A stretch of 58,757 nucleotides of DNA. Origin: an uncultured Mediterraneibacter sp. (GTDB lineage Bacteria > Bacillota > Clostridia > Lachnospirales > Lachnospiraceae). Shown here piece after piece: positions 8,301-14,736 of the stretch. The DNA lies in NCBI GenBank assembly GCA_944375765.1, contig CALWAR010000081.1:1-58757 (forward strand), written 5' to 3'. The notes under the pieces were generated by a model. It made no database searches. It was given only the letters and a program-made list of their open reading frames with translations, and was not told the DNA's origin. The position numbers were made by a program, and so were the translations under genes. Within the stretch, counting starts at the first letter, position 1. Each line of letters opens with the position of its first letter.

Positions 8301-9074
8301 AGGAAATATCTGTGGTACGCGGACAGGGAATACGGCCCGTGTCTGCTGCAGTCTTTTGGCGATATGCGCAATCACCGCTGCCACGGTCTGTTCGGCGCCA
8401 TCATCATTGAACCTGCAGGCGCCGGATGGTATCGGAGCTTTTCACTGTCCAGAGCGCTTCACGAAGAAGAAGCCGTTATAGCGGCTCCCGGCACAGAATG
8501 TTTTCGGGAATGTGTAGTCTTCATACAGAACGGCATCCGCATGCTGGACGCCGGCGGGAAACTTGTAAAGACGATACAGGAAGACGGCGGAGACATCGAC
8601 GATGAAGATACCGGAGAAAAAGGCTATAATTACCGGTCCGAGCGGTTCGCAAACAGACTGAAGCACGACGGGCGCATTTCCAGAGTCTTCAGCAGCCGGC
8701 TCCACGGAGATCCGGCCACTCCGCTTTTCAGGGCTTATACCGGGGAACGTGTGATCTTCCGGACGATGATGCCGACAGATAAACCGCGGAACGTAAGTTT
8801 TACTCTTCACGGACACACGTGGAAAGAACAGCCGGAAGATCCGTTTTCCAGAGTGATCCCTCTCCAGGGCGGCGTCAGCATCGGCAATACTTTTACGATG
8901 GAATTAAAAGACGGCGCTTCCTGTCCGGGCGACTATCTCTACCGCTCCGGCAGTTTTAAATGGGATTTGGAATCAGGTATGTGGGGAATTTTCCGCGTGC
9001 TGAAACGCGGCATCGGATGCAGATGCAAAAATGCCTGCCAGAGATTATGGAAACGTGTATGTAAGAAACAGTAG
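5370..9074 (+). CDS. 1234-aa six-cupredoxin multicopper oxidase, MnxG size class
   Basis: Three tandem repeats of about 400 residues, each opening with EIAxIxxxIxYNxYGxHDPxG and each made of two cupredoxin-like domains: repeats at about 14-360, 475-825 and 855-1212. Copper motifs: HVFHLH at 288-293 and HCHLYPHFHEGM at 341-352 in domain 2 (type 1 ligands His288, Cys342, His347, Met352); GHHVHLVKFD around 566-575 and FHDHLF at 613-618 in domain 3 (His568/570, His614/616). Together these give one full set of type 1 plus trinuclear ligands. Domains 1, 4, 5 and 6 have lost most ligands (for example SIHVLGM at 93-99). Length and six-domain plan match the spore-associated Mn oxidase MnxG and resemble ceruloplasmin. 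There is no signal peptide. The tail is Cys- and Lys/Arg-rich (GCRCKNACQRLWKRVC). A GGAGG site precedes the start. The substrate is unknown; metal-ion oxidation on spores or in the mother cell is inference. Confidence 0.88.
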   Translation: MELCNYPCPDRTRHYEIEAIELPIVYNKYGDHDPNGLLYVLKKDAGRIREEALRNYSREIPQPCEMVKPLVIRACKGETVVIHFSHSLDRDLSIHVLGMDYDVQTSDGTAVGFNRNTTTRREITYTWYAGREGVYLFHDMGDPGSSEKGTNIHGLFGAVIVEAPKSRWLDPRTGGELESGLFADIYSPGKPAFREYAVFFHDELEILNKNGEQPLDPHTGLPSSTTGISYRSEPMRNRRPLTDDHADSGEDISMSSWVYGDPAPPILSAYVGDPAKIRLIHGGVKETHVFHLHNHQWRLEAENPVSTILDSITISPQECYTLDILHGAGSLTGTIGDVIFHCHLYPHFHEGMWTLWRIHDRLEDGSGRLPDGTVIPPLCPLKDREIPPSKDKKHPGYPGFINGVFGERPLQPPLGILEANGSNKIDPAVLEENNFVNGSVPGALYSETCPCHAGKMSGSEDAYVPCMPDDTNVKIFEIAVVQAKVTYNRFGWHDPQGRFFVLKEDLEHHGGLDCYIRKVEEQKIRVEPLVLRANAGDCIEFRFTNLLPEYLEESAFQMETLTDIVGHHVHLVKFDTIVSDGAANGWNNIAGARKYETLIERFFADTELRTVFFHDHLFANSHQMHGVFGAMIIEEAGATFHDTRSGEELRRGARAVIRRRDGTSFREFALFVHDFAFLFDRDGNPLNPPAVPGSHDDPGVMGINYRCEPMRERLKCGEDPAYIFSSLVHGDPATPVLETYPGDEIIFRLLDGAHEEQHAFNLTGLSWQKEPADPHSPVAASQTIGISEAFNLRITGKYAPGDYLYYFGGIDDVWLGLWGILRAHSHPVKHLKPLCKGRDRLLPLPPCPGKDAVIRRYEIAAIQQDISYNSYGDHDPDGLMFVPLEDAERALHGYYEPKPLILRANAGEWIEITLHNLFDPEDPIRFHDYPRVPLDYRHTPSMRVSLNPQFLHYDPVCDSGINVGFNNREQTLAPGESRKYLWYADREYGPCLLQSFGDMRNHRCHGLFGAIIIEPAGAGWYRSFSLSRALHEEEAVIAAPGTECFRECVVFIQNGIRMLDAGGKLVKTIQEDGGDIDDEDTGEKGYNYRSERFANRLKHDGRISRVFSSRLHGDPATPLFRAYTGERVIFRTMMPTDKPRNVSFTLHGHTWKEQPEDPFSRVIPLQGGVSIGNTFTMELKDGASCPGDYLYRSGSFKWDLESGMWGIFRVLKRGIGCRCKNACQRLWKRVCKKQ

Positions 9075-9102
9075 TACAGCGAAAAATGCACTGTACCATC
9101 TG

Positions 9103-9630
9103 TCAGATCCCTGCCGGATACTCAACTCCATCCGGCAGCGGATCCCACTCATTGAGTCCGAGGCGCTGCTTGAACATTGCCTGCTCCAGTGTCAGGCGCG
9201 GCTCATCCTCTGACAGATATTCCATCAGTTCGTCGATTCCCTCCCGCGTCACATTGTTCACCATGAAAATTCGTTCGCAGCCCGCATTGATCAGCCACTG
9301 TCTGACCATCGGGATATTGGCGTAGGGCGAATCGATCTTCGTGATGATGCCGATCAGCGGGCGCTGGATAAATGCGCGGCTGCTGTCCCCGAAGAGATTG
9401 AACGGCTCGTCCGCTGCCTGGACGATGGCCACCACATCCGCTTCAAAAGAAAAGCATGCCAGTCCGACGCTGAATCGTTTTGACTCAGCATACTCTCCCG
9501 GAGAATCGATCGTGTCGTCTTCTGTATTCGTATACTGTGTTTTAATGTAATGGAGTTCTTCGCCTTTAAGCGCCTGTGTCAGGGAAGTCTTTCCCGCTTC
9601 GCTCCGGCCCATAAGAAACATCTTTCTCAT
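9103..9630 (-). CDS. EutP/PduV-type microcompartment GTPase
   Basis: A 175-aa small GTPase-like protein. The P-loop GRSEAGKTS is at residues 8-16, DSPGEY serves as the G3 region near 43, and TKIDSP as the G4 base-specificity motif near 97. The whole sequence (MFLMGRSEAGKTSLTQAL, LFGDSSRAF, INAGCERIFMVNNVTREG) is the EutP/PduV pattern. Family members associate with BMC shells; PduV binds the outside of the propanediol compartment, while EutP has been reported to have acetate kinase activity. It is the last gene of a three-gene locus with two EutS/PduU-type shell proteins and no encapsulated enzyme gene. Length is normal and motifs look intact. Confidence 0.88.
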   Translation of the reverse strand: MRKMFLMGRSEAGKTSLTQALKGEELHYIKTQYTNTEDDTIDSPGEYAESKRFSVGLACFSFEADVVAIVQAADEPFNLFGDSSRAFIQRPLIGIITKIDSPYANIPMVRQWLINAGCERIFMVNNVTREGIDELMEYLSEDEPRLTLEQAMFKQRLGLNEWDPLPDGVEYPAGI

Positions 9631-9686
9631 TCTCTCACCTTACCTGTCTCTGTCCTCTGCCGGACATTTACACATCATGAAATACT

Positions 9687-10115
9687 CTAGCTTCTGTGGA
9701 TCTCACACGTCTGAAAGCCGAGCACCTCGTCAAAGAATCTGACGACGCCCTCCACCGCAGTCTGTACTTCCGCCAGCCTGCCCGTGATGATCAGAGAGCC
9801 GCAGAAGCGGTCCATGAAACCTATCTCCACATTCGCACTTTTTACCGCAGTGTCCGCCGCCACCACGACCGACTCCCACGGAGTAAACCTGAGCAGGCCG
9901 ATGGACTCGCCGGTGTGGTCTTCTCCTTCGTGGACGCCGATGTGGAGGGCAAGGTTCTGGTAGATCCTTGTATCAGAGGGGCTGATGACATGCGCCATGC
10001 ATACCTCTTTTCCCGGTACGCGCACCCGTGTCATGCGCAGCTTTTTCCCTTTGAGATGTTCATAATCATCGTGGAACAGCTTTTCCAGCAATTCCTCTTT
10101 CGTCATTCGAGCCAT
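9687..10115 (-). CDS. EutS/PduU-type circularly permuted BMC shell protein
   Basis: A 142-aa protein with one BMC domain of the permuted PduU/EutS class. Residues about 40-140 contain AHVISPSDTRIYQNLAL, the SIGLLRFTPWESVVVAADTAVKSANVEIGFMDRF core and the SLIITGRLAEVQTAVEGVVRFF helix. Such proteins form hexagonal shell tiles with a small beta-barrel cap. An N-terminal extension of about 25 residues (KEELLEKLFHDDYEHLKGKK) is longer and more charged than in the neighbouring paralogue. Translation would start at ATG 10115, 11 bases after the stop of the upstream shell gene. Paired with a second EutS-like protein, it probably forms a mixed tile. Confidence 0.88.
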   Translation of the reverse strand: MARMTKEELLEKLFHDDYEHLKGKKLRMTRVRVPGKEVCMAHVISPSDTRIYQNLALHIGVHEGEDHTGESIGLLRFTPWESVVVAADTAVKSANVEIGFMDRFCGSLIITGRLAEVQTAVEGVVRFFDEVLGFQTCEIHRS

Positions 10116-10126
10116 GGACGCACTTC

Positions 10127-10492
10127 CTATCTCTTTGTGATCTTGCAGACAACATATCCGAGCGAATCACGGAAATATTCCACGATCTCCGTCAGAGCCG
10201 CCGTGACGTCCGAGATCTCTCCCGTAATGATGAGCGTGCCTGTAAAACGATCTGCAAATCCAAGATAAACATTTCCGCTCTTGACCGCGATGTCAGATGC
10301 GATCACGGCAGATTCCGGCGGCGTCATGTTCATGATCCCGATCGCCGATGAACGGTAATCAACCTGCGGGTTCAGTCCCAGTTTCTGATATATGATCGGA
10401 GACGGTCCGCCCATCACATGTGCAAACGTGATCTCCTTTCCTGCTACAGTTTCCTGTACGATCCTTATCTGTTCGCCGTGATCATTTGCCAT
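10127..10492 (-). CDS. EutS/PduU-type BMC shell protein
   Basis: A 121-aa permuted BMC-domain protein, the usual EutS length. Key stretches are ITFAHVMGGPSPIIYQKLGL (about 21-40), SAIGIMNMTPPESAVIASDIA in the middle and GTLIITGEISDVTAALTEIVEYF near the end. It would assemble into hexameric shell tiles. It is first in the EutS-EutS-EutP minus-strand locus, 62 bases downstream of a clear sigma-A promoter, with GAGAGAGAGGAA as ribosome site. It shares about half of its positions with the next gene by eye, suggesting duplication. No BMC enzymes are nearby, so which compartment it serves cannot be told from this window. Confidence 0.9.
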   Translation of the reverse strand: MANDHGEQIRIVQETVAGKEITFAHVMGGPSPIIYQKLGLNPQVDYRSSAIGIMNMTPPESAVIASDIAVKSGNVYLGFADRFTGTLIITGEISDVTAALTEIVEYFRDSLGYVVCKITKR

Positions 10493-10553
10493 TTATCTAT
10501 TCCTCTCTCTCTGATATAGCTGCTTTATCAAAATGCGTTATTATCCAGTAAAA

Positions 10554-10582
10554 ATGATACTATCGCAGATTTTCTCTGTCAA
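10554..10582 (-). promoter_or_regulatory. sigma-A promoter of the BMC locus
   Basis: Minus strand: TTGACA (10577-10582), 17-base spacer, TATCAT (10554-10559). A perfect -35 and a good -10, about 60 bases ahead of the first shell gene. It shows that the small locus has its own vegetative promoter. Confidence 0.75.
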
Positions 10583-10610
10583 GCTGAAAAAGCATCCTGA
10601 CAGCCCGCTC

Positions 10611-11783
10611 CTAAAACAGAAATTCAGTGAACACATAGTTGCTGATATCGATGCCACGCCCGGTCAGACGGATTTGTCCCTCTGATAATTCAAGCAGTCC
10701 CTGGCCTGACAGTCTCCTGATCTGCGCTCCATAGACTTCGCAGATCTCTGCCCCGAAATTCTCCCGGAAAGCCTCAGCGGATACTCCTTCCGTCTTTCTG
10801 AGTCCGAGGAACATGAACTCTTCCATCTGATCCCGGCGGGAAAGGCGCTCTTTTTCTCCGTGCAGTTCTGATCCGTCAGGATCTTTGCATACTCTGAGAT
10901 ATTTTTCCATATCCGCTGTATTGCAAAACCGGCGCTCGTCGATGAGAGATGATGCTCCCAGACCGAGTCCGAGGTATTCTTTCCGTTCCCAGTATCCGAG
11001 ATTGTGCCGACATTCATATCCGTCTTTTGCATAATTGGATATCTCATATCTGTGATAGCCGTACTCCGAGAGAATCTTCTCCGTCGCTTTATAGATCCTC
11101 CGCTCGGTATCCTCATCAGGAAGCGGCGGAAAGACAGGGAGATTTTTCCCGGCTGCTTTTTGCGAATACCTTTCATAAAAGGGCGTCCCCTCTTCTACGA
11201 TCAGGCTGTATGCGGAGATATGTTCCGGCCCCAGTTGTGCCGCTGTCCGAAGCGTCGTCTCCCAGCTTTGGACTGTCTGTCCGGGTATGGCGGATATCAG
11301 ATCGATATTCACATTCTGAAAGCCCTCCCTGCGGACAGTCTCCCATGTATCCAGAAAATCCCGGTATGTGTGAATGCGTCCGAGCATGGAAAGCTCGTCG
11401 TCATTTACCGACTGCAGACCGATGCTCAGCCGGGTAACTCCGCACTCTTTCCACGTCCGCGCCTTGTCCTTTGTTACAGTCCCGGGATTTACTTCCACAG
11501 TGATCTCTGCATTCTCTGAAATATCAAAATTCTCAGAGAGCGCATGGAAGATCCGCTCTGCATCACCGGGATCCAGGACGGACGGTGTGCCGCCGCCGAA
11601 AAATATCGTGTTCACGCGGTGCGTTTTATATATTTCCCCTGTTCCTGCGATCTCAGAAAGCAAGGCATCCACATAGGACGTCCGCTCTTTAGCATCTGCA
11701 GGGGCGGACAGGAAATCACAGTATGCACATTTCTTAATACAGAATGGAATGTGTACGTACAGTTCCAGATCTTTTTTATCCAT
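10611..11783 (-). CDS. hemW: HemW, radical SAM heme chaperone
   Basis: A 390-aa radical SAM protein of the HemN-like class. The CxxxCxxC iron-sulfur motif is IPFCIKKCAYC near residues 12-22; GGGTPSVL near 78 and SIGLQSVND are typical, and a C-terminal winged region follows (LGLRKTEGVS). Members once annotated as oxygen-independent coproporphyrinogen oxidase are now known as HemW, which binds heme and delivers it to apoproteins; they lack coproporphyrinogen oxidase activity. I used ATG 11783, preceded by GGAAGAGGG; the 22-residue upstream extension lies within the lepA end and has no family counterpart. It is the last gene of the lepA-hemW pair, an order conserved in many Firmicutes. Confidence 0.92.
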   Translation of the reverse strand: MDKKDLELYVHIPFCIKKCAYCDFLSAPADAKERTSYVDALLSEIAGTGEIYKTHRVNTIFFGGGTPSVLDPGDAERIFHALSENFDISENAEITVEVNPGTVTKDKARTWKECGVTRLSIGLQSVNDDELSMLGRIHTYRDFLDTWETVRREGFQNVNIDLISAIPGQTVQSWETTLRTAAQLGPEHISAYSLIVEEGTPFYERYSQKAAGKNLPVFPPLPDEDTERRIYKATEKILSEYGYHRYEISNYAKDGYECRHNLGYWERKEYLGLGLGASSLIDERRFCNTADMEKYLRVCKDPDGSELHGEKERLSRRDQMEEFMFLGLRKTEGVSAEAFRENFGAEICEVYGAQIRRLSGQGLLELSEGQIRLTGRGIDISNYVFTEFLF

Positions 11784-11838
11784 GATCCCTCTTCCGTGCG
11801 CCGAACAGGGCTTACCGGACATTTCCCCGTTCTGACGA

Positions 11839-13653
11839 TCAGTCTTCATCCAGTTTCAGAACACTCATAAACGCTTTCTGCGGGATCTCTACGCTGCCCA
11901 CCTGGCGCATGCGCTTCTTTCCCTCTTTCTGTTTCTCCAGGAGTTTCTTTTTGCGGGAGATGTCTCCTCCATAACACTTCGCCAGGACATCCTTTCTCAT
12001 TGCCTTGACTGTCTCTCTTGCAATGATCTTGCTGCCGATGGCCGCCTGGATCGGAATCTCGAAGAGCTGACGCGGGATCTCAGCTTTTAGTTTCTCGCAC
12101 ATCTTCCTGCCTCTGTCGTAGGCGCTGCCCGCAAATACGATGAACGACAGCGCATCTACCTCTTCTTTATTGATCAGGATATCCAGCTTGACGAGTTCGG
12201 ATCTCTGATATCCCAGCATCTCATAGTCAAAGGAGGCATATCCCCTTGACCTGGATTTCAGAGCGTCAAAGAAATCATAGATGATCTCGTTGAGAGGCAG
12301 ATGATAATGGAGGACGGCGCGTTTCTCCTCGATGTACTCCATGCTCTGATAGATGCCGCGGCGTTCCTGGCACAGATCCATGATGGCCCCGATATACTCC
12401 GAAGTCACCATGATCTCCGCCTTTACCATAGGTTCTTCCATGTAATCGATCTCCGCCGGATCCGGCATATTCGTCGGATTCGTAAGGTCCATGACCTCGC
12501 CGTCTGTCTTGTGTATCTTATAGATCACGCTTGGCGCTGTCGTGACAAGGTCCAGATTGTACTCTCTTTCCAGCCGTTCCTGGATGATCTCCAGGTGAAG
12601 GAGTCCGAGGAAGCCACACCGGAAACCGAATCCGAGGGCCGCAGATGTCTCCGCCTCAAACTGGAGCGCAGCGTCATTGAGCTGGAGCTTCTCGAGCGCA
12701 TCCCGCAGATCAGGATATTTCGCCCCGTCAGCCGGATAAAGCCCGCAGTAGACCATTGGATTGACTTTTTTATATCCGGGCAGGGGCTCTGCACACGGCG
12801 CCTCTGCATTCGTGATCGTATCGCCTACGTGGGTGTCTTTTACGTTTTTCAGACTGGCGGTAATGTACCCTACCATTCCGGCACTCAGTTCGTCGCAGGG
12901 GATGAACTGTCCGGCGCCAAATGTCCCCACTTCCACGACTTCCGCCTTTGCACCCGTCGCCATCATGAGCATCGGAGTTCCTTTTCTCACTGTCCCTTCC
13001 TTGATGCGGCAGAAAACGATGACTCCTTTATAGGAATCGTACTTTGAGTCGAAGATAAGCGCTTTTAAAGGTGCGCCGGGATCGCCGGCAGGGGCCGGTA
13101 TCTTTGAGATGATCTGTTCAAGCACTTCATGGACATTCTGTCCGGTCTTGGCGGAGATGAGCGGAGCATCCGACGCGTCGATGCCGATCACTTCCTCGAT
13201 CTCCTCTTTCACGCGCTCCGGATCTGCGCTGGGCAGATCGATCTTATTGATGACCGGCATCACATCCAGATCATGATCCAGCGCCAGATATACATTCGCC
13301 AGTGTCTGCGCCTCGACTCCCTGGGCCGCGTCCACCACGAGGATGGCGCCGTCGCAGGCCGCAAGGCTTCTGGATACCTCATAATTAAAATCCACGTGTC
13401 CCGGGGTGTCGATCAGATTAAACATGTACTCTTCCCCGTCGTCCGCCTTGTAGATCGTGCGGACTGCCTGAGCCTTGATCGTGATGCCCCTCTCCCGCTC
13501 CAGATCCATGTTATCCAGCACCTGGGACTGCATCTCCCTGCTCGTGAGAAGACCGGTCATCTCGATGATGCGGTCGGCCAGAGTAGATTTCCCGTGATCG
13601 ATATGTGCGATGATACAAAAATTTCTGATCCTGCTCTGATCTATTACTGCCAA
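11839..13653 (-). CDS. lepA: LepA/EF4 ribosomal elongation GTPase
   Basis: A 604-aa translational GTPase of normal LepA length. N-terminal G domain: [10 protein letters not shown]-loop near residues 16-24, RGITIK switch region, DTPGHVDF G3 motif and [10 protein letters not shown]4 motif. Domains II to V follow, and the LepA-specific C-terminal domain ends [16 protein letters not shown], with the basic [21 protein letters not shown] element that enters the ribosome. EF4 back-translocates or remodels stalled ribosomes. It is followed by hemW after 55 bases and preceded by holA 44 bases upstream on the same strand. Confidence 0.97.
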   Translation of the reverse strand: MAVIDQSRIRNFCIIAHIDHGKSTLADRIIEMTGLLTSREMQSQVLDNMDLERERGITIKAQAVRTIYKADDGEEYMFNLIDTPGHVDFNYEVSRSLAACDGAILVVDAAQGVEAQTLANVYLALDHDLDVMPVINKIDLPSADPERVKEEIEEVIGIDASDAPLISAKTGQNVHEVLEQIISKIPAPAGDPGAPLKALIFDSKYDSYKGVIVFCRIKEGTVRKGTPMLMMATGAKAEVVEVGTFGAGQFIPCDELSAGMVGYITASLKNVKDTHVGDTITNAEAPCAEPLPGYKKVNPMVYCGLYPADGAKYPDLRDALEKLQLNDAALQFEAETSAALGFGFRCGFLGLLHLEIIQERLEREYNLDLVTTAPSVIYKIHKTDGEVMDLTNPTNMPDPAEIDYMEEPMVKAEIMVTSEYIGAIMDLCQERRGIYQSMEYIEEKRAVLHYHLPLNEIIYDFFDALKSRSRGYASFDYEMLGYQRSELVKLDILINKEEVDALSFIVFAGSAYDRGRKMCEKLKAEIPRQLFEIPIQAAIGSKIIARETVKAMRKDVLAKCYGGDISRKKKLLEKQKEGKKRMRQVGSVEIPQKAFMSVLKLDED

Positions 13654-13697
13654 TTTGATCCCTCCAATTTATACCTCTTTATGTCTCATTGTCTGTC

Positions 13698-14687
13698 TCA
13701 TTTTTCTGCTGCTGAGTGCTTCACGATAAAGAGTTCGACCGCGAGATGGTCTGTCAGCAGTCCTGTTTTGACTCTCTGCTCGATATCTGCGCTCTCTTCC
13801 ATGACATTCCTGAGTTCTCCGGCCCGAAATCTTTTCGCCAGATCCATGTACTTACCTGCCACGAACGGATGGAGCCCTGCTCCCGAGGCGATCTCCTTTC
13901 TCCCATACCCCTGTCCTGCCAGCGCCTTTACATGGAACAGATCCCTGTACTCCTTTGACATCAGAGCAAGGATACGCATCGGAGGCTCTTTGAGCGCTAA
14001 AAGGTCATAATACAGGTCCAGCGCACGGCGCTGGTCTTTCGCTGCCACTGCGTTCACCATATCAAAGATATGATTCGTGATCTGAGTGACGCACACAGCG
14101 TCTATATCCGGGCGCGTCAGTGTATCGCGGTCCAGACAGTAGCAGCATAATTTTTCCAGTTCCTTTGTGATATTCTCCATATCCGTCCCGACCTTGCCGA
14201 TGAAATAGGCCACGTCAGACGGCTGCATCTGCTTTCCTTCCTTTTTCACAAGCCCCTGTACCCATTTCCTGAGGGTATCCGCATCCTGGGCGGCGAGCTC
14301 TGCGATATGTCCCTTTGCCCGCACTGCCTTATACAGCCTGCTGCGCCTGTCGACTTCACTCTCCACAAAGATAAAATATGTGGTTCCGGGTATGCCGTCG
14401 TTGATATAATCTGCCAGATCGTTCCCGCCGTTCTTAAAAAAACCGGTGTCCTCAAATACGATCAGACGTCTCTTAGCAAAAAAGGGCAGAGTTTCCGCAA
14501 GGTCGATGACTTCTTTGATATCTGTCTTCTTTCCCTCATAGAAAGAATAGTTCATAGTATCTCCCCCGGATACCATGGCCTTTGTGAATTTCTCTTTATA
14601 CTGTCTCCTGAGATATCTTTCCGGCCCGTAGAGCAGATAGATCTGTTTAAATTTTCCTGTTTTCAAATCTTCGTTCAGACTTTTCAT
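13698..14687 (-). CDS. holA: DNA polymerase III delta subunit
   Basis: A 329-aa clamp-loader subunit. It starts MKSLNEDLKTGKFKQIYLLYGPERYLRRQY, the characteristic HolA opening with a degenerate P-loop, and contains FFAKRRLIVFEDTGFF and the collar-domain stretch KEPPMRILALMSKEYRDLFHVKAL. Delta opens the sliding clamp during replisome loading. The ATG at 14687 gives the normal length; an upstream TTG (at 14726) would add 13 residues, and neither has a strong ribosome site, so the exact start is uncertain. It lies 49 bases after comEC and before lepA, the usual comEA/comEC/holA neighbourhood of Firmicutes. Confidence 0.93.
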   Translation of the reverse strand: MKSLNEDLKTGKFKQIYLLYGPERYLRRQYKEKFTKAMVSGGDTMNYSFYEGKKTDIKEVIDLAETLPFFAKRRLIVFEDTGFFKNGGNDLADYINDGIPGTTYFIFVESEVDRRSRLYKAVRAKGHIAELAAQDADTLRKWVQGLVKKEGKQMQPSDVAYFIGKVGTDMENITKELEKLCCYCLDRDTLTRPDIDAVCVTQITNHIFDMVNAVAAKDQRRALDLYYDLLALKEPPMRILALMSKEYRDLFHVKALAGQGYGRKEIASGAGLHPFVAGKYMDLAKRFRAGELRNVMEESADIEQRVKTGLLTDHLAVELFIVKHSAAEK

Positions 14688-14736
14688 AACTCTTGTATTA
14701 TAAAGGAGATACCGCCGTTTTGACAAGAGGTTTCCG

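Noticed and set aside
10565..10600. Possible terminator after hemW
   Set aside because: Only a 5-base imperfect stem, overlapping the -35 of the BMC promoter; not convincing.
12301..13047. 248-codon open frame antisense to lepA
   Set aside because: Mirror of a highly conserved gene; no signals of its own.
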